Shown piece after piece: positions 38,162 through 48,068 of a stretch of 64,000 nucleotides of DNA. Made by a program: the position numbers and the translations under genes. Below the pieces are notes generated by a model. That model saw nothing but the letters and a program-made list of their open reading frames with translations. It did not search any database and was not told where the DNA came from. The stretch's first letter is position 1. Every line of letters begins with the position of its first letter. This DNA comes from Halochromatium salexigens (GTDB lineage Bacteria > Pseudomonadota > Gammaproteobacteria > Chromatiales > Chromatiaceae), in assembly GCF_016653295.1 (NCBI RefSeq), contig NZ_NHSF01000051.1, forward strand, positions 48,797 to 112,796, read 5' to 3'.

Positions 38162-41100
38162 ATGGCCAAAGACGATTTACGCCTGATCGAGGCCGGTTTT
38201 CCCTGCCATCAAGTGGGAGCGGAGACCCGGCGCGAGCGTGACACCGGCAAGGCACCGCCGACGCATCGCCTGCATGTCTGGTGGGCACGCCGCCCGCTGA
38301 CGCCGAGCCGCGCGGCGATCCTGGCCTCTTTGCTGCCGGCAGATGCTGACCCGGAAGCCTTCATCCGCAATCTTGGCATCGTACGTTGGCAAGCGCTAAT
38401 CGGAGATGAGCGTTGGACCTTGATCAGCGAGACCATCACAAAACGCCTGGTCCGCGATGACAACGATCCAGAGCATTGGCTACTGCCGATCGACGACACC
38501 GTGCTTGCTGCGCTCGATAAAGAACACCAGCGTCGGGCACGCTGTCGTGACCTCATCGTCCAGTTGGAATCAGCTGGTCCAGACTATGCCAATGATCCGG
38601 TGCTTCAAGCTTGGCAAGCGGAAGTACAAGCGCTGCCTAGCATTGCGATTGAACCCGGCAATGCACTCCAAGTCATCAAGGCAGTTGCCGATCCAGCCGG
38701 AGTCAAGGACAAGATCGCCTTTGCCAAGCGCGATGATGTCCAGGTAATTTTAGGCAGATCGCTGCGTTGGGATGACGAGGACTCTTACGGTTACTCACGC
38801 GCCTTTGAAACCCCAACCAAACCGTTGCCGGAGGCGCAGCGAAAGGTCGTGCTCGATCCAACCGCAGGTGGCGGATCGATCCCATTCGAGGCCTTGCGCC
38901 TTGGTCATCGAGTGATCGCCAATGAGCTGAATCCGGTGGCGAGCGTGATCCTCAAAGCGACGCTGGATTATCCGGCGCGTTACGGGCTGGCCTTGCTGGA
39001 GGACATCGCGCGCTGGGGCGATACCCTTCGCGAGACCGTCGAAGCGAAGATGGCGCCGTTCACGCCGTTCAGCCCAATCCCGTCAGATCAGCGCGTGGCG
39101 CTTGAGCGGCATCTCCAGCGACGCCCTGATTTGGTGGATGAGTACGCGACCGAGCACGACCACATGGGGCTGCTCTACTGCCGCCAAGTCACCTGCCCCC
39201 ACTGTGGCGGCGAGGCACCGCTGCTCAACTCCCTTTGGCTATCGAAGGAGGGCGAGCAATGGGCGGTCGATGTGCAGCCGCAAGCGGACAAGACGGTGCG
39301 CTTCGAGCCCTATGTGCTGGGCAGCGAGGGGCGCAAGCCAGACGCGCGCACGTTGGATGCCGGCACCGTCACGCGCGGCGTTGGCCAGTGCGTGCACTGC
39401 CATCAGGCAATCGCGGGCGATGAGATCAAGCGTCAGGCGCGCGGCGAGTCCGAGCTGGGACGTTGGCAGGATGTGCTCTATTGCGTGGTCGGCATTCGTC
39501 TGGAGCCAAAGCTCGACAAGCATGGCGAGGTGCAGCGCTTCGCCAGCGGCGCGCGCAAGGGCGAGATCAAGACCAGCAAGGTGCGCTACTTCCGCGCGCC
39601 CAACGAGATCGATCAGCAGGCGCTTGCGGCGGCCTCGGCGGAGCTGGAGGCACGGCGGTTCGACTTCGAGATGAAGGGGTTGGTGCCGAATGAGTCCATC
39701 GGCGAGATTTCCAACTACGACCGCGGTCATCGCATGTATGGCGAGAACCTGTGGATTGACATGTTCACGCCGCGCCAGTTGCTTGGACATCTGACGGTGA
39801 TGGAAGCACTGAGCGAGGCCAAGCCGAGGATTCTCGAGGAACTGGGGGAGGAGAAAGGACGGGCTGTGGTGACCTATCTCCAGTTTATGCTCGATAAGGG
39901 CATCGATTACAACTGCAGCCATACGCGCTGGGAATATACGCAAGGGATTGTCAAGGGAGCCTTCAGCCGGCACAACTTCGCGCTTCAATGGACCTTCGGC
40001 GAAATGGTCTTCTCCGGCCCATCCTCGGGCTTCCGCTGGGGAATCTCGCAGGTGTTGGATGCCTACCAAGGCATCGCCGAACTGCTAGCAAACCGCCACC
40101 AGCAAGGCTTGCAGCCGGGTGATTTGATTCAAACCTTGGGACCATCGCAACAGCTCCAAGGCATCGCCGATCAGAGCGTCGATGCCGTGGTCATGGACCC
40201 GCCCTACTACGACAACGTGCAGTACAGCGAGCTGTCGGACTTCTATTACGTCTGGCAAAAACGCTCGCTCGGCGATCTCTATCCGGGCTGGTTCGACGAC
40301 GAGGTCACCGACAAGCAAAACGAGGTGGTCGCCAATCCTGCGCGCGATGGCTCGGCGAAACTGGCCAAGGCGCGCTATGAAACCTTGATGCAGGAGACCT
40401 TCGCCGAGTGCCGCCGGGTGCTCAAGCCCGAGGGCCTGATGACGCTGATGTTCACCCACAAGGGCGCCGATGCCTGGGAGACCCTGACCAACGCCCTGAT
40501 CGAGGCCGGCTGGGACATCACCGCCTGCATGCCAGTCCAGTCGGAGGGCGGCTACTCCACACATCAGATGAACCTAGCCGCAGCGGCTTCGACCATCTTC
40601 ATCGCCTGCCGCCCCGCCGATCGCAGCGCACGCCAGCCGTCGAGCTGGGCCTACGAGGTGCGTGGCCGACTGGAGACGGCGGTGCGCGAGGGACTGACCG
40701 AGTTTGCACGTCTGAACCTGAACCCGGTCGATCGCATGATTGCCTCCTGGGGCCGGGCGCTGCGCGTCTACTCGGAACATTGGCCGGTCCAAGACGGCGA
40801 TGAAGACGTGCCGCCTACCCGCGCCATGCAGGAGGCGGCGCGCGTGGTGGCCGAGGAGGAGGTCAGCCGCCTCTCCGGTGGGCTGGTGACGGTCGAGGAT
40901 CTCGACAGCGAATCGCGCCTGGCGGTGATCGCGCTCGGCATCAATGGGCTGGGCGAGTTCGCGTTCGATGATGCGCTGCAGATAAGCCGCTCGCTGAGCT
41001 TCCATCTCCAACAGCGCAACGGCAACTATCGCGTCAGCGATGACCTGGTCGCTTACGCCAGTGCCAGCGACGGTGAACGGGCCGCACCGCTGGCGATTCG

Positions 41101-41356
41101 CGGCAGCAAGCTGCGGCTGCTCAAGCCCGAGGAGCGCGCCGAGCAACGCCTCGAGCATCCGCAGGCGCTCTGGGACGTGCTCTGCGGGCTGATCAGCATC
41201 TATCGCGAGGGCGGTATCGTCGCCGCGCGTAACTACCTCGGCACCCACGACAAACGCGACAGCGCCGCGCTACGCGGACTGCTCAAGGTCTGGGCCAACG
41301 AGTGCGACGACGAGGCGCTGCGCCGCGAGGCGCTGTTGATCGACTACGAGCTTTAG
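38162..41356 (+). CDS. DUF1156/COG1743 adenine-specific DNA methylase with zinc ribbon
   Basis: A 1064-aa DNA methyltransferase. The N-terminus (LIEAGFPCHQVGAETRRERDTGK, then HVWWARRPL) is the DUF1156 signature. The SAM motif DPTAGGGS is at residues 232-239 and the catalytic DPPY at 679-682, an order typical of amino-group methylases acting on adenine. A zinc ribbon is visible between them: CPHC near residue 345 and CVHC near 410. The distance between SAM and DPPY motifs is very large, suggesting an inserted target-recognition part. It probably marks host DNA for protection. It follows hepT by 5 bases. Confidence 0.92.
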   Translation: MAKDDLRLIEAGFPCHQVGAETRRERDTGKAPPTHRLHVWWARRPLTPSRAAILASLLPADADPEAFIRNLGIVRWQALIGDERWTLISETITKRLVRDDNDPEHWLLPIDDTVLAALDKEHQRRARCRDLIVQLESAGPDYANDPVLQAWQAEVQALPSIAIEPGNALQVIKAVADPAGVKDKIAFAKRDDVQVILGRSLRWDDEDSYGYSRAFETPTKPLPEAQRKVVLDPTAGGGSIPFEALRLGHRVIANELNPVASVILKATLDYPARYGLALLEDIARWGDTLRETVEAKMAPFTPFSPIPSDQRVALERHLQRRPDLVDEYATEHDHMGLLYCRQVTCPHCGGEAPLLNSLWLSKEGEQWAVDVQPQADKTVRFEPYVLGSEGRKPDARTLDAGTVTRGVGQCVHCHQAIAGDEIKRQARGESELGRWQDVLYCVVGIRLEPKLDKHGEVQRFASGARKGEIKTSKVRYFRAPNEIDQQALAAASAELEARRFDFEMKGLVPNESIGEISNYDRGHRMYGENLWIDMFTPRQLLGHLTVMEALSEAKPRILEELGEEKGRAVVTYLQFMLDKGIDYNCSHTRWEYTQGIVKGAFSRHNFALQWTFGEMVFSGPSSGFRWGISQVLDAYQGIAELLANRHQQGLQPGDLIQTLGPSQQLQGIADQSVDAVVMDPPYYDNVQYSELSDFYYVWQKRSLGDLYPGWFDDEVTDKQNEVVANPARDGSAKLAKARYETLMQETFAECRRVLKPEGLMTLMFTHKGADAWETLTNALIEAGWDITACMPVQSEGGYSTHQMNLAAAASTIFIACRPADRSARQPSSWAYEVRGRLETAVREGLTEFARLNLNPVDRMIASWGRALRVYSEHWPVQDGDEDVPPTRAMQEAARVVAEEEVSRLSGGLVTVEDLDSESRLAVIALGINGLGEFAFDDALQISRSLSFHLQQRNGNYRVSDDLVAYASASDGERAAPLAIRGSKLRLLKPEERAEQRLEHPQALWDVLCGLISIYREGGIVAARNYLGTHDKRDSAALRGLLKVWANECDDEALRREALLIDYEL

Positions 41357-41397
41357 CGCCAGCGCTCAACGAGAACAGGGCAACCGGTATCGACAAC

Positions 41398-41961
41398 ATG
41401 GTCTCCTTGGCCTATCAACTCACTCTTTATGAGCAATTGCAGGCGCTGCCTGAAGGCTTGACCGGCGAGATCCTGAATGGACAGCTCTATACCCAACCAC
41501 GTCCGAGTGGGCCGCATGGGCGGGTCAGCGTGGGTCTCGATCGGCGCATCGGCCGTGGCTACGATGAGGGCGACGGCGGCCCTGGCGGTTGGTGGATTCT
41601 GGTCGAGCCCGAGGTCCATTTCCTGCGCGACCAGGAGGTCGCCGTGCCAGATCTGGCCGGCTGGCGACGCGAACGGATGCCGCGCATCCCCGAGGGCCAT
41701 CGTTTCGAGGTGGTGCCGGACTGGGTCTGCGAGATCCTCTCGCCCTCGACCGCGAGCAAGGACCGCGAGATCAAGCTACCGCTCTATGCCCACTATGGCG
41801 TCGCATACGCCTGGCTCGTCGATCCGACGCGGCGCACCTTGGAGGTCTATGGACTCGAACAGGGCACCTGGCGGTTGCTACTCGAGGCCGCCGAAGCGAC
41901 CAGCGTGCGGGCGCCACCCTTCGAGGCACTGGAGCTCAAGCTCGCCGTGCTTTGGGTCTAG
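41398..41961 (+). CDS. Uma2-family PD-(D/E)xK endonuclease-like protein
   Basis: From ATG 41398 (MVSLAYQLTLYEQLQALPEG) the product is 187 aa; the open frame above it overlaps the methylase. It has the Uma2 pattern: VAVPDLAGWRRER with D85, CEILSPSTASKDREIK with E112 and K121/K126, then AHYGVAYAWLVDP. The family has the PD-(D/E)xK nuclease fold but its biological role is largely unknown. It lies 41 bases after the methylase and 28 bases before the helicase. It could be the nuclease of the system or an unrelated mobile passenger. Confidence 0.88.
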   Translation: MVSLAYQLTLYEQLQALPEGLTGEILNGQLYTQPRPSGPHGRVSVGLDRRIGRGYDEGDGGPGGWWILVEPEVHFLRDQEVAVPDLAGWRRERMPRIPEGHRFEVVPDWVCEILSPSTASKDREIKLPLYAHYGVAYAWLVDPTRRTLEVYGLEQGTWRLLLEAAEATSVRAPPFEALELKLAVLWV

Positions 41962-41989
41962 CGCGGCGGGCTAGCGCGGAACTGCAGCC

Positions 41990-44900
41990 ATGTCAGCAAC
42001 GGCGTCGCTCAGCCTCAAGGCCTATGACTGGGAGCAATGCTACGCGACCTCGGATCTGCGCCCTGACGGTCAGCCGGTCGACATCCTGCACGACTTCTAC
42101 ATCCCGGCCCTCTCGCGCTCGCTGCGCTATGACCGCGTTGCCGGCTATTTCACCTCGACCTCGTTGGCGGCGGCCTCGCAAGGGTTTTCGCGCTTCGTCG
42201 CGCAGGGTGGCAAGGCGCGTTTCATCGTCGGTCTGCAACTAACGCCCGAGGATGCCGAGGCCATTCTGCAGGGTCATCAGCAGCGTGCCGCCGAGCCGAT
42301 GTTGGCCGCGCTGGCGGGGGCGCCAGAGTGGCCAGCGTCGGTGCGCCAAGGTGTGGAGCTGCTGGGCTGGATGATCGCCCATGGTTGTTTGCAGGTGCGT
42401 GTTGGCTTACGGGTGCATGGCCAACCAGGGCCAGATCAAGGAACGCCGAAGCCATTGGATTATGCCCAGGATGGCTATCTGCATGAGAAGTGGGCGATCT
42501 TCAGCGATGGCCAAGAGGCGCTGTTCATCTCCGGCTCGATGAATGAATCGCAGACCGCGTTGGCGGTGAATGCCGAGAACATCACCGTGCAGCCGTCTTG
42601 GATCGACTGGAACCGCAAGCTGTTGGCGAGCAAGCGGGCGAGCTTCGAGACGCTGTGGCGGGGCAAGCATGCCTTTATCCGCACACTGTCGCTGCCCGAG
42701 GCGGTGCGCGAGCGCCTGATCCAGATCGCCGACAGCGCCGGTGTGTTGCGGGAGATCGACGGCACGCCGATGCCGATGCCACCGCCAGAGAAGACAAACG
42801 GAGACGCCCAAGACAACCCGGATGAGGTCGTCGCGCCCCGCTTCAGCGAACGGCTGCGCTTCGCCATGATCCGACTGGCGCCCTTGCTGCCCGGCGGCGA
42901 ACGGGCCGCCCTGGAGACCACGCCGATCGAGCCCTGGCCGCATCAGCGGTTCGTCGCGCGGCGCCTGCTGGAGACCTATCCGCGCAATCATCTGCTCTGC
43001 GATGAGGTCGGCCTGGGCAAGACGATCGAGGCAGGGCTGGCGTTTCGGGCGCTCTGGCTCAGCGGTCGCGCCAAGAGCATCCGTGTCTTTGCCCCGGCCT
43101 CGCTGACCTCGCAATGGCTCAACGAGATGGCCGAGAAGTTTATGCTGCCGTTCGTGCGGCGGACCCGTCGCAGCGGCGATTGGGAGCGCATCGAGCTGCG
43201 CACGGGCGAGCCGATCAGCGGCAAGGGCAGGATGTTCGACGCCCCGCTGGAGATCATCTCGACCGGGTTGATCATCAACCGCAAGGGTGGTCGGCTGCTG
43301 GCCCAGTTCCCGGAGACCGATCTCGTGCTGGTCGATGAGGCGCACAAGGCGCGCCGTCAGTCCCCGGACAACAGCGCGCAGATGCCACGTTACAACAAGC
43401 TGTATCAGGAGCTACGTGATGCGCTTTACGGCCGATCGCGCGCCTTGCTGCTGGCCACCGCGACGCCGATGCAGCTCAATCGCGTCGAGGCCTTCGACCT
43501 GCTCAAGCTGATGCCCTCCGCCGGCGCGGTGCAGTTCAGCGAAGACCTCTGCGAGCTGTTCTATCGGGTGCGTGAGCGGTTGCTGCAAGGCGAGTCACTG
43601 GCCGAGTACGAGACCCAATGGCTTGGCCGTTATCTGCGCGAGGCACGCACCTCCTCACCGGCGCAATGGCGGTTCGTCGAAGAGCAGGTGCTGAGCCTGT
43701 TCGGGAAAATGGGGCTGCAGGACTTTGTCGATAGCGGCCAGCCGCCGCTTGGTGGTTGGCACGAGCTGCAACCGTCCCTGAGCCTGTTGGCGCCGCTCGG
43801 GCGCAGCATGCTGCGCCATAGCCGGTCGCTGCTGCGCGCCTACCAGCAGGAAGGACTGTTGAATGCCAACCTCGCTTGGCGCGAGGTGCATCCGTGCATC
43901 ATCGCGCTGCAGGGCGTCGAGTTCGAGGTCTACGAGCACCTGCAACGGTATTGCGCCGAGCTGGCCGATCGCATCAATGCCAACATGACGGAAGGCAAGC
44001 AGCGCGCGGCCATCGGCTTTTACCTCTGCTTTCTGCGCTTGCGCTTTGCCTCATCCTTCCATGCCTTGCGTTGCTCACTGGAGCGGCGCCTGAGCAAGAT
44101 CGAGCAGACTCTGAACCATAAAGCGAAACAGATCAGCCTCGATGAGGAGGATCGCGAGGCACTGGAGGAACTCGACGAGGCCGAGGTCGAGGGACTGGTC
44201 CTGAAGAATCGCAGCGAGAGCGATCTCACCTGGGAGCAGACGGCGGTCGAGACCCTCTTGCAGCACATGCGGCGGCTACCGAGCGTACCGAAAAAGACGC
44301 ATCGGCTGCTCGAACACATCGAGCAGCGGCGACGCCAGGGCGCTGATCGCGTGCGTCAGCTGGTGGTCTTCACCCGTTACGGGGATACCTTGACGGCCTT
44401 GCATCAGGAGCTGTGCCGCCGCCTCCCGCAGTGTCCGATCGGCACCTTCTCGGGGCTCGGCGGCAGCCTGCGCCGGGCCGGCGCGCATCAGCCAGAAAGC
44501 ATGGACCGCACCGCGATCAAGCAGCGCTTCGTCGCCGGGCATATCGACATCCTGCTGTGCACCGATGCCGCCGCCGAGGGCCTGAACCTGCAGAGTGCCG
44601 ATCTGCTGATCAATGTCGACCTGCCCTGGAACCCGATGATGCTCGAGCAGCGCATTGGGCGCATCGATCGCATCGGCCAGCATCATGCGCAGATCCAGGT
44701 CTACAACTACCTCTATCAGGACAGCGTCGAGGAGGTGGTATATTCACGGCTGGTCAAGCGGTTTCGCGAGGCCATCAGCGTCTCGGGCGAGCTGCAGTTC
44801 TCGCTGCTACCGATACAGCCCGAGGATTTCGAGGACTTCGCCAAATCCAAGGATGAGCCTGGGCAGATCGACGAGGAGGAGCTGATGCGCCGCGCCAAGG

Positions 44901-45835
44901 CGCATGCCGTGCAGATCAGCGAGCGCCAGCGACTCACCGAATTTCCAGCGCAAGCGCAAAAGAGCGCCTATGAGCAACTGGACGCAGAGGCCAAGATACA
45001 GCCGTTGCCCGTGAGTCTCGACAGCCTCTGGCAGGTGTTGAGCGAGAGCGCCCGACCTGGCGGTTATCTGCATGCGCTGGGTGCGCGCATCGACACCTTC
45101 CGGCAGGGCGAGGCATTGGTGCTGGAAGGCGTGCTTGGGCTCACTGAGCCGACTTTATTGACCAGCTCGCGTGTGTTGTTCGAGCAGGGACTGGGGCAGG
45201 AAGACCGACGGCCACTGCACTTTGCGACCTACGGTGATCCGCTCTTTGAGCGACTGCTCGACCATGTGCTCAAGCCCACGGAGCCACCCTTTGATACGAT
45301 CCAACAGTGCTGGGTCGAGCGTCGGCCATTGACGGCCCTGCAAGTGGGCGGTGAGCGACTGGCGAGTGTCGATGATGCCCTAGCAGCAGGACAGGTGGAC
45401 GAGCAGCCCATCACCCTCGTGTCCCGGTCGATACCGGCCATCTATCCCCAGTCCGACCAACTGGGGCGTCAACAACGAGTGCTTTTGGAGACAGCAGCGG
45501 CGCATTTCGCAAACAAGAAGCTCAAAGAAGACCCGGACACGGTGAAACAGCAGATCGCTGAGTTCGAACGCTTTCAAGCGGACGTCAAGACGCGCCCAAC
45601 GCCGGTCGTCCACTTCAACTGCGAGGTGCCTGACCGCAACGCCATACTAGCCTTAAAAGACAAACTCCTTTGGCCAATCATGAACAACGACTCGGCGATC
45701 ATGGTCGATGGCGACCCGTTGTTGCTGGATGTCGTGCGCGCCTTGTTACTGCGGCAACTGGGCGAGATGAAGAAGCATACCCGCACTGGGCCGAATGTCG
45801 CCAAGGCACTGCGCGAACGAGCGCGAAACGGCTGA
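41990..45835 (+). CDS. PLD nuclease-SNF2 helicase fusion protein
   Basis: A 1281-aa protein with two parts. The N-terminal 280 residues form a phospholipase D-like domain with one HKD motif, LHEKWAIFSDG near residue 165, followed by SGSMNES. Residues of about 300-950 form a superfamily 2 helicase: Walker A DEVGLGKT near 340, Walker B VDEAH near 447, and motif VI QRIGRIDRIGQ near 890, of the SNF2/RapA type. A long C-terminal region of about 350 residues is not recognised. Such proteins accompany DUF1156 methylases and DUF499 ATPases. It probably finds and cuts unmodified DNA; that is inference. It ends the operon, 22 bases from convergent recG. Confidence 0.9.
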   Translation: MSATASLSLKAYDWEQCYATSDLRPDGQPVDILHDFYIPALSRSLRYDRVAGYFTSTSLAAASQGFSRFVAQGGKARFIVGLQLTPEDAEAILQGHQQRAAEPMLAALAGAPEWPASVRQGVELLGWMIAHGCLQVRVGLRVHGQPGPDQGTPKPLDYAQDGYLHEKWAIFSDGQEALFISGSMNESQTALAVNAENITVQPSWIDWNRKLLASKRASFETLWRGKHAFIRTLSLPEAVRERLIQIADSAGVLREIDGTPMPMPPPEKTNGDAQDNPDEVVAPRFSERLRFAMIRLAPLLPGGERAALETTPIEPWPHQRFVARRLLETYPRNHLLCDEVGLGKTIEAGLAFRALWLSGRAKSIRVFAPASLTSQWLNEMAEKFMLPFVRRTRRSGDWERIELRTGEPISGKGRMFDAPLEIISTGLIINRKGGRLLAQFPETDLVLVDEAHKARRQSPDNSAQMPRYNKLYQELRDALYGRSRALLLATATPMQLNRVEAFDLLKLMPSAGAVQFSEDLCELFYRVRERLLQGESLAEYETQWLGRYLREARTSSPAQWRFVEEQVLSLFGKMGLQDFVDSGQPPLGGWHELQPSLSLLAPLGRSMLRHSRSLLRAYQQEGLLNANLAWREVHPCIIALQGVEFEVYEHLQRYCAELADRINANMTEGKQRAAIGFYLCFLRLRFASSFHALRCSLERRLSKIEQTLNHKAKQISLDEEDREALEELDEAEVEGLVLKNRSESDLTWEQTAVETLLQHMRRLPSVPKKTHRLLEHIEQRRRQGADRVRQLVVFTRYGDTLTALHQELCRRLPQCPIGTFSGLGGSLRRAGAHQPESMDRTAIKQRFVAGHIDILLCTDAAAEGLNLQSADLLINVDLPWNPMMLEQRIGRIDRIGQHHAQIQVYNYLYQDSVEEVVYSRLVKRFREAISVSGELQFSLLPIQPEDFEDFAKSKDEPGQIDEEELMRRAKAHAVQISERQRLTEFPAQAQKSAYEQLDAEAKIQPLPVSLDSLWQVLSESARPGGYLHALGARIDTFRQGEALVLEGVLGLTEPTLLTSSRVLFEQGLGQEDRRPLHFATYGDPLFERLLDHVLKPTEPPFDTIQQCWVERRPLTALQVGGERLASVDDALAAGQVDEQPITLVSRSIPAIYPQSDQLGRQQRVLLETAAAHFANKKLKEDPDTVKQQIAEFERFQADVKTRPTPVVHFNCEVPDRNAILALKDKLLWPIMNNDSAIMVDGDPLLLDVVRALLLRQLGEMKKHTRTGPNVAKALRERARNG

Positions 45836-45857
45836 AATGAGGCGTAGTCGCCTTGCC

Positions 45858-48068
45858 TCACACCTGACCATAGTCATCACGGCGACCGAGCCAGCGGCGA
45901 ATCAGCGGCTCGACATGCTCGGGCCAGTGCGCGAGCAATTGATCGGCCGCCTGCCGCGCGGCGTTGATCAGCGTACTGTCGCGCATCGGATCGGCCAGCC
46001 GGAATTGAATCGCACCAGCCTGCCGGGTTCCCAACACCTCGCCGGCGCCGCGCATGCGCAGATCGGCCTCGGCGATGCGAAAACCGCTCGCTTCACGGCG
46101 CAGGATATCGATGCGCTCGCGCGCTGCATGCGTCAAGGGTGGGTGATACATGAGCACACAGGCGCTCTCGATGGCACCGCGACCGACGCGCCCGCGCAAC
46201 TGATGCAGCTGCGCCAGCCCCAGCCGCTCGGGATTCTCGATGATCATCAGGCTCGCATTGGGCACATCGACACCGACCTCGATCACCGTCGTCGCCACCA
46301 GCAGATCGAGGTCACCGGCCTTGAACGCCGCCATCACCGGCGCCCGCTCTTGGGCCTTGATGCGACCGTGCACCAAACCGATGCGCAGCCCCGGCAGACG
46401 CTCGCGCAGATCGGCGGCGGCGTCTTCAGCCGCCTGCGCCTGCAGCGCATCGGACTCCTCGACCAGGGTGCAGACCCAATACGCCTGGCGGCCAGTGCGA
46501 CAGCTCGCCTGCACGCGCTCGATGACCTGCTCGCGGCGCGTCTCCGGCAGCGCCACCGTCTTCACCGGCTGGCGCCCCGGCGGCAGCTCGTCGATCTCGG
46601 AGAGGTCAAGATCGCCGTAGACCGACATCGCCAGCGAGCGCGGGATCGGGGTCGCGGTCATGATCAGCTGATGCGGGATGCGCCCCTCGCGCTCGCCCTT
46701 CTCGCGCAGGCTCAGGCGCTGATGGACGCCGAAACGGTGCTGCTCATCGATGATCACCAGCCCCAACTCGGCGAAGCGCACCTCGGCCTGGAACAGCGCA
46801 TGGGTGCCCACCACTACCCGCGCCTGCCCGGCGGCGATGCGCTCGAGGATCGCCGCGCGCTCGCTGCCGGCGTGCCGCCCGGAGAGCCAGGCCAGCTCGA
46901 TCTCGAGCGGCGCCAGCCACTGTTGCAGGCTCTGCAGATGCTGTTCGGAGAGCAGTTCGGTCGGCGCCATCAGCGCCACCTGATGACCGGCCTCGATCAC
47001 CTGCAGCGCGGCCAGCGCGGCGACCACGGTCTTGCCGGAACCGACATCGCCGAGCAGCAGGCGCATCATCGGGCGCGACTGCGCCATGTCGGCGGCGATC
47101 TCAGCGATCACCCGCTGCTGAGCACCCGTGAGCGCGAACGGCAGCCGTGCCCGCAGCCGCTCGCGCAGCCCGCCATCGCCGCTGAGCACCGGCGCGCGTT
47201 GGGCGCTGCGCGCGCGGCGCAGACGGCGCAAGGCCAACTGATGGGCCAGCATCTCATCGAAGGCCAGGCGCAAGAAGGCGGGATGGCTGCGCTCGAGCAA
47301 GGCGTCGGTCAGCTCGGCGCCTGCATCGGCCGGCGGTCGGTGCAGCAGGAACAGGGCGTCGACGAGCGCGGGCAGTTTTAACGGCGCTGTCAGGCTGGCG
47401 GGAATCCAATCCTGGAGCGCATCCGGGTCACGCCGCAGCCAGTCGAGCGCCTGGTCGGTGAGCGCGCGCAGACTGGCCTGCTGCAGCCCTTCGGTCCCTG
47501 GATAGATCGGCGTCAGCCGTCGCTCTGAGGCCACATCGGCTACCGCATCAGCCAGCGCGTCATCCTCCGGGGCCGCCTCCGAACCGGTTTCCGGGCTGAT
47601 CGCCAAGCCCATTGCCAGCTCGGCGACCCCCTCCAGCACCTGCAGCTCTGGATGTACCATCTCCAGCATCTGCGGCCCTTGCCGCACCTCGCCGAAGCAG
47701 CGCAGACGCCGCCCCGGGCGCATCGCCTCGACCTGGGCGCGACTGAAATAGAAGAAGCGCAGCAGCAGGGCGCCCCGGCCATCATCGATGCGGACCTTGA
47801 GCGAACGGCGCCGACCGTGCGCGATCTGGGCATCGACGACCTCGCCCTCGACCAACACCTCTTCGTTGAGGACCAGCTCGGCGAGCGGCCGCAGGAGGGT
47901 GCGATCCTGATAGCGCAGCGGCAGATGGAAGAGCAGATCCTGCAGCGTCAGGATCCCGAGTCGCTGCAACCGCTCGCAGATGCGCGGCCCAACGCCCCTG
48001 AGCCGTTCGACCGGGGTCTGATCCAAGCCCGCGCTTAAGTCAGCCACTCGGTCACTCAGCCCGGTCAA
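45858..48068 (-). CDS. recG: ATP-dependent DNA helicase RecG
   Basis: RecG remodels stalled replication forks and branched recombination intermediates. The 736-aa product has the wedge domain with PVERLRGVGPRICERLQRLGI, Walker A LLLGDVGSGKTVVA, DEQHRFGVHQR and motif VI QLHQLRGRVGRG. The start is TTG at 48068, overlapping the stop of the upstream transglycosylase gene; a GTG at 48047 is an alternative. It is somewhat longer than E. coli RecG (693 aa). It follows mltB and ridA on the minus strand and is convergent with the defence-like operon. Confidence 0.97.
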   Translation of the reverse strand: MTGLSDRVADLSAGLDQTPVERLRGVGPRICERLQRLGILTLQDLLFHLPLRYQDRTLLRPLAELVLNEEVLVEGEVVDAQIAHGRRRSLKVRIDDGRGALLLRFFYFSRAQVEAMRPGRRLRCFGEVRQGPQMLEMVHPELQVLEGVAELAMGLAISPETGSEAAPEDDALADAVADVASERRLTPIYPGTEGLQQASLRALTDQALDWLRRDPDALQDWIPASLTAPLKLPALVDALFLLHRPPADAGAELTDALLERSHPAFLRLAFDEMLAHQLALRRLRRARSAQRAPVLSGDGGLRERLRARLPFALTGAQQRVIAEIAADMAQSRPMMRLLLGDVGSGKTVVAALAALQVIEAGHQVALMAPTELLSEQHLQSLQQWLAPLEIELAWLSGRHAGSERAAILERIAAGQARVVVGTHALFQAEVRFAELGLVIIDEQHRFGVHQRLSLREKGEREGRIPHQLIMTATPIPRSLAMSVYGDLDLSEIDELPPGRQPVKTVALPETRREQVIERVQASCRTGRQAYWVCTLVEESDALQAQAAEDAAADLRERLPGLRIGLVHGRIKAQERAPVMAAFKAGDLDLLVATTVIEVGVDVPNASLMIIENPERLGLAQLHQLRGRVGRGAIESACVLMYHPPLTHAARERIDILRREASGFRIAEADLRMRGAGEVLGTRQAGAIQFRLADPMRDSTLINAARQAADQLLAHWPEHVEPLIRRWLGRRDDYGQV

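Noticed and set aside
33083-45835. Assignment of the operon to DISARM or BREX
   Set aside because: There is no DUF1998 protein or drmA-type helicase, and no PglZ, BrxC or BrxL; the PLD and SNF2 parts are fused and the ATPase is DUF499-like.
45795-47381. 528-codon open frame on the plus strand opposite recG
   Set aside because: Overlaps the end of the helicase gene and runs antisense to RecG, whose helicase motifs are intact.
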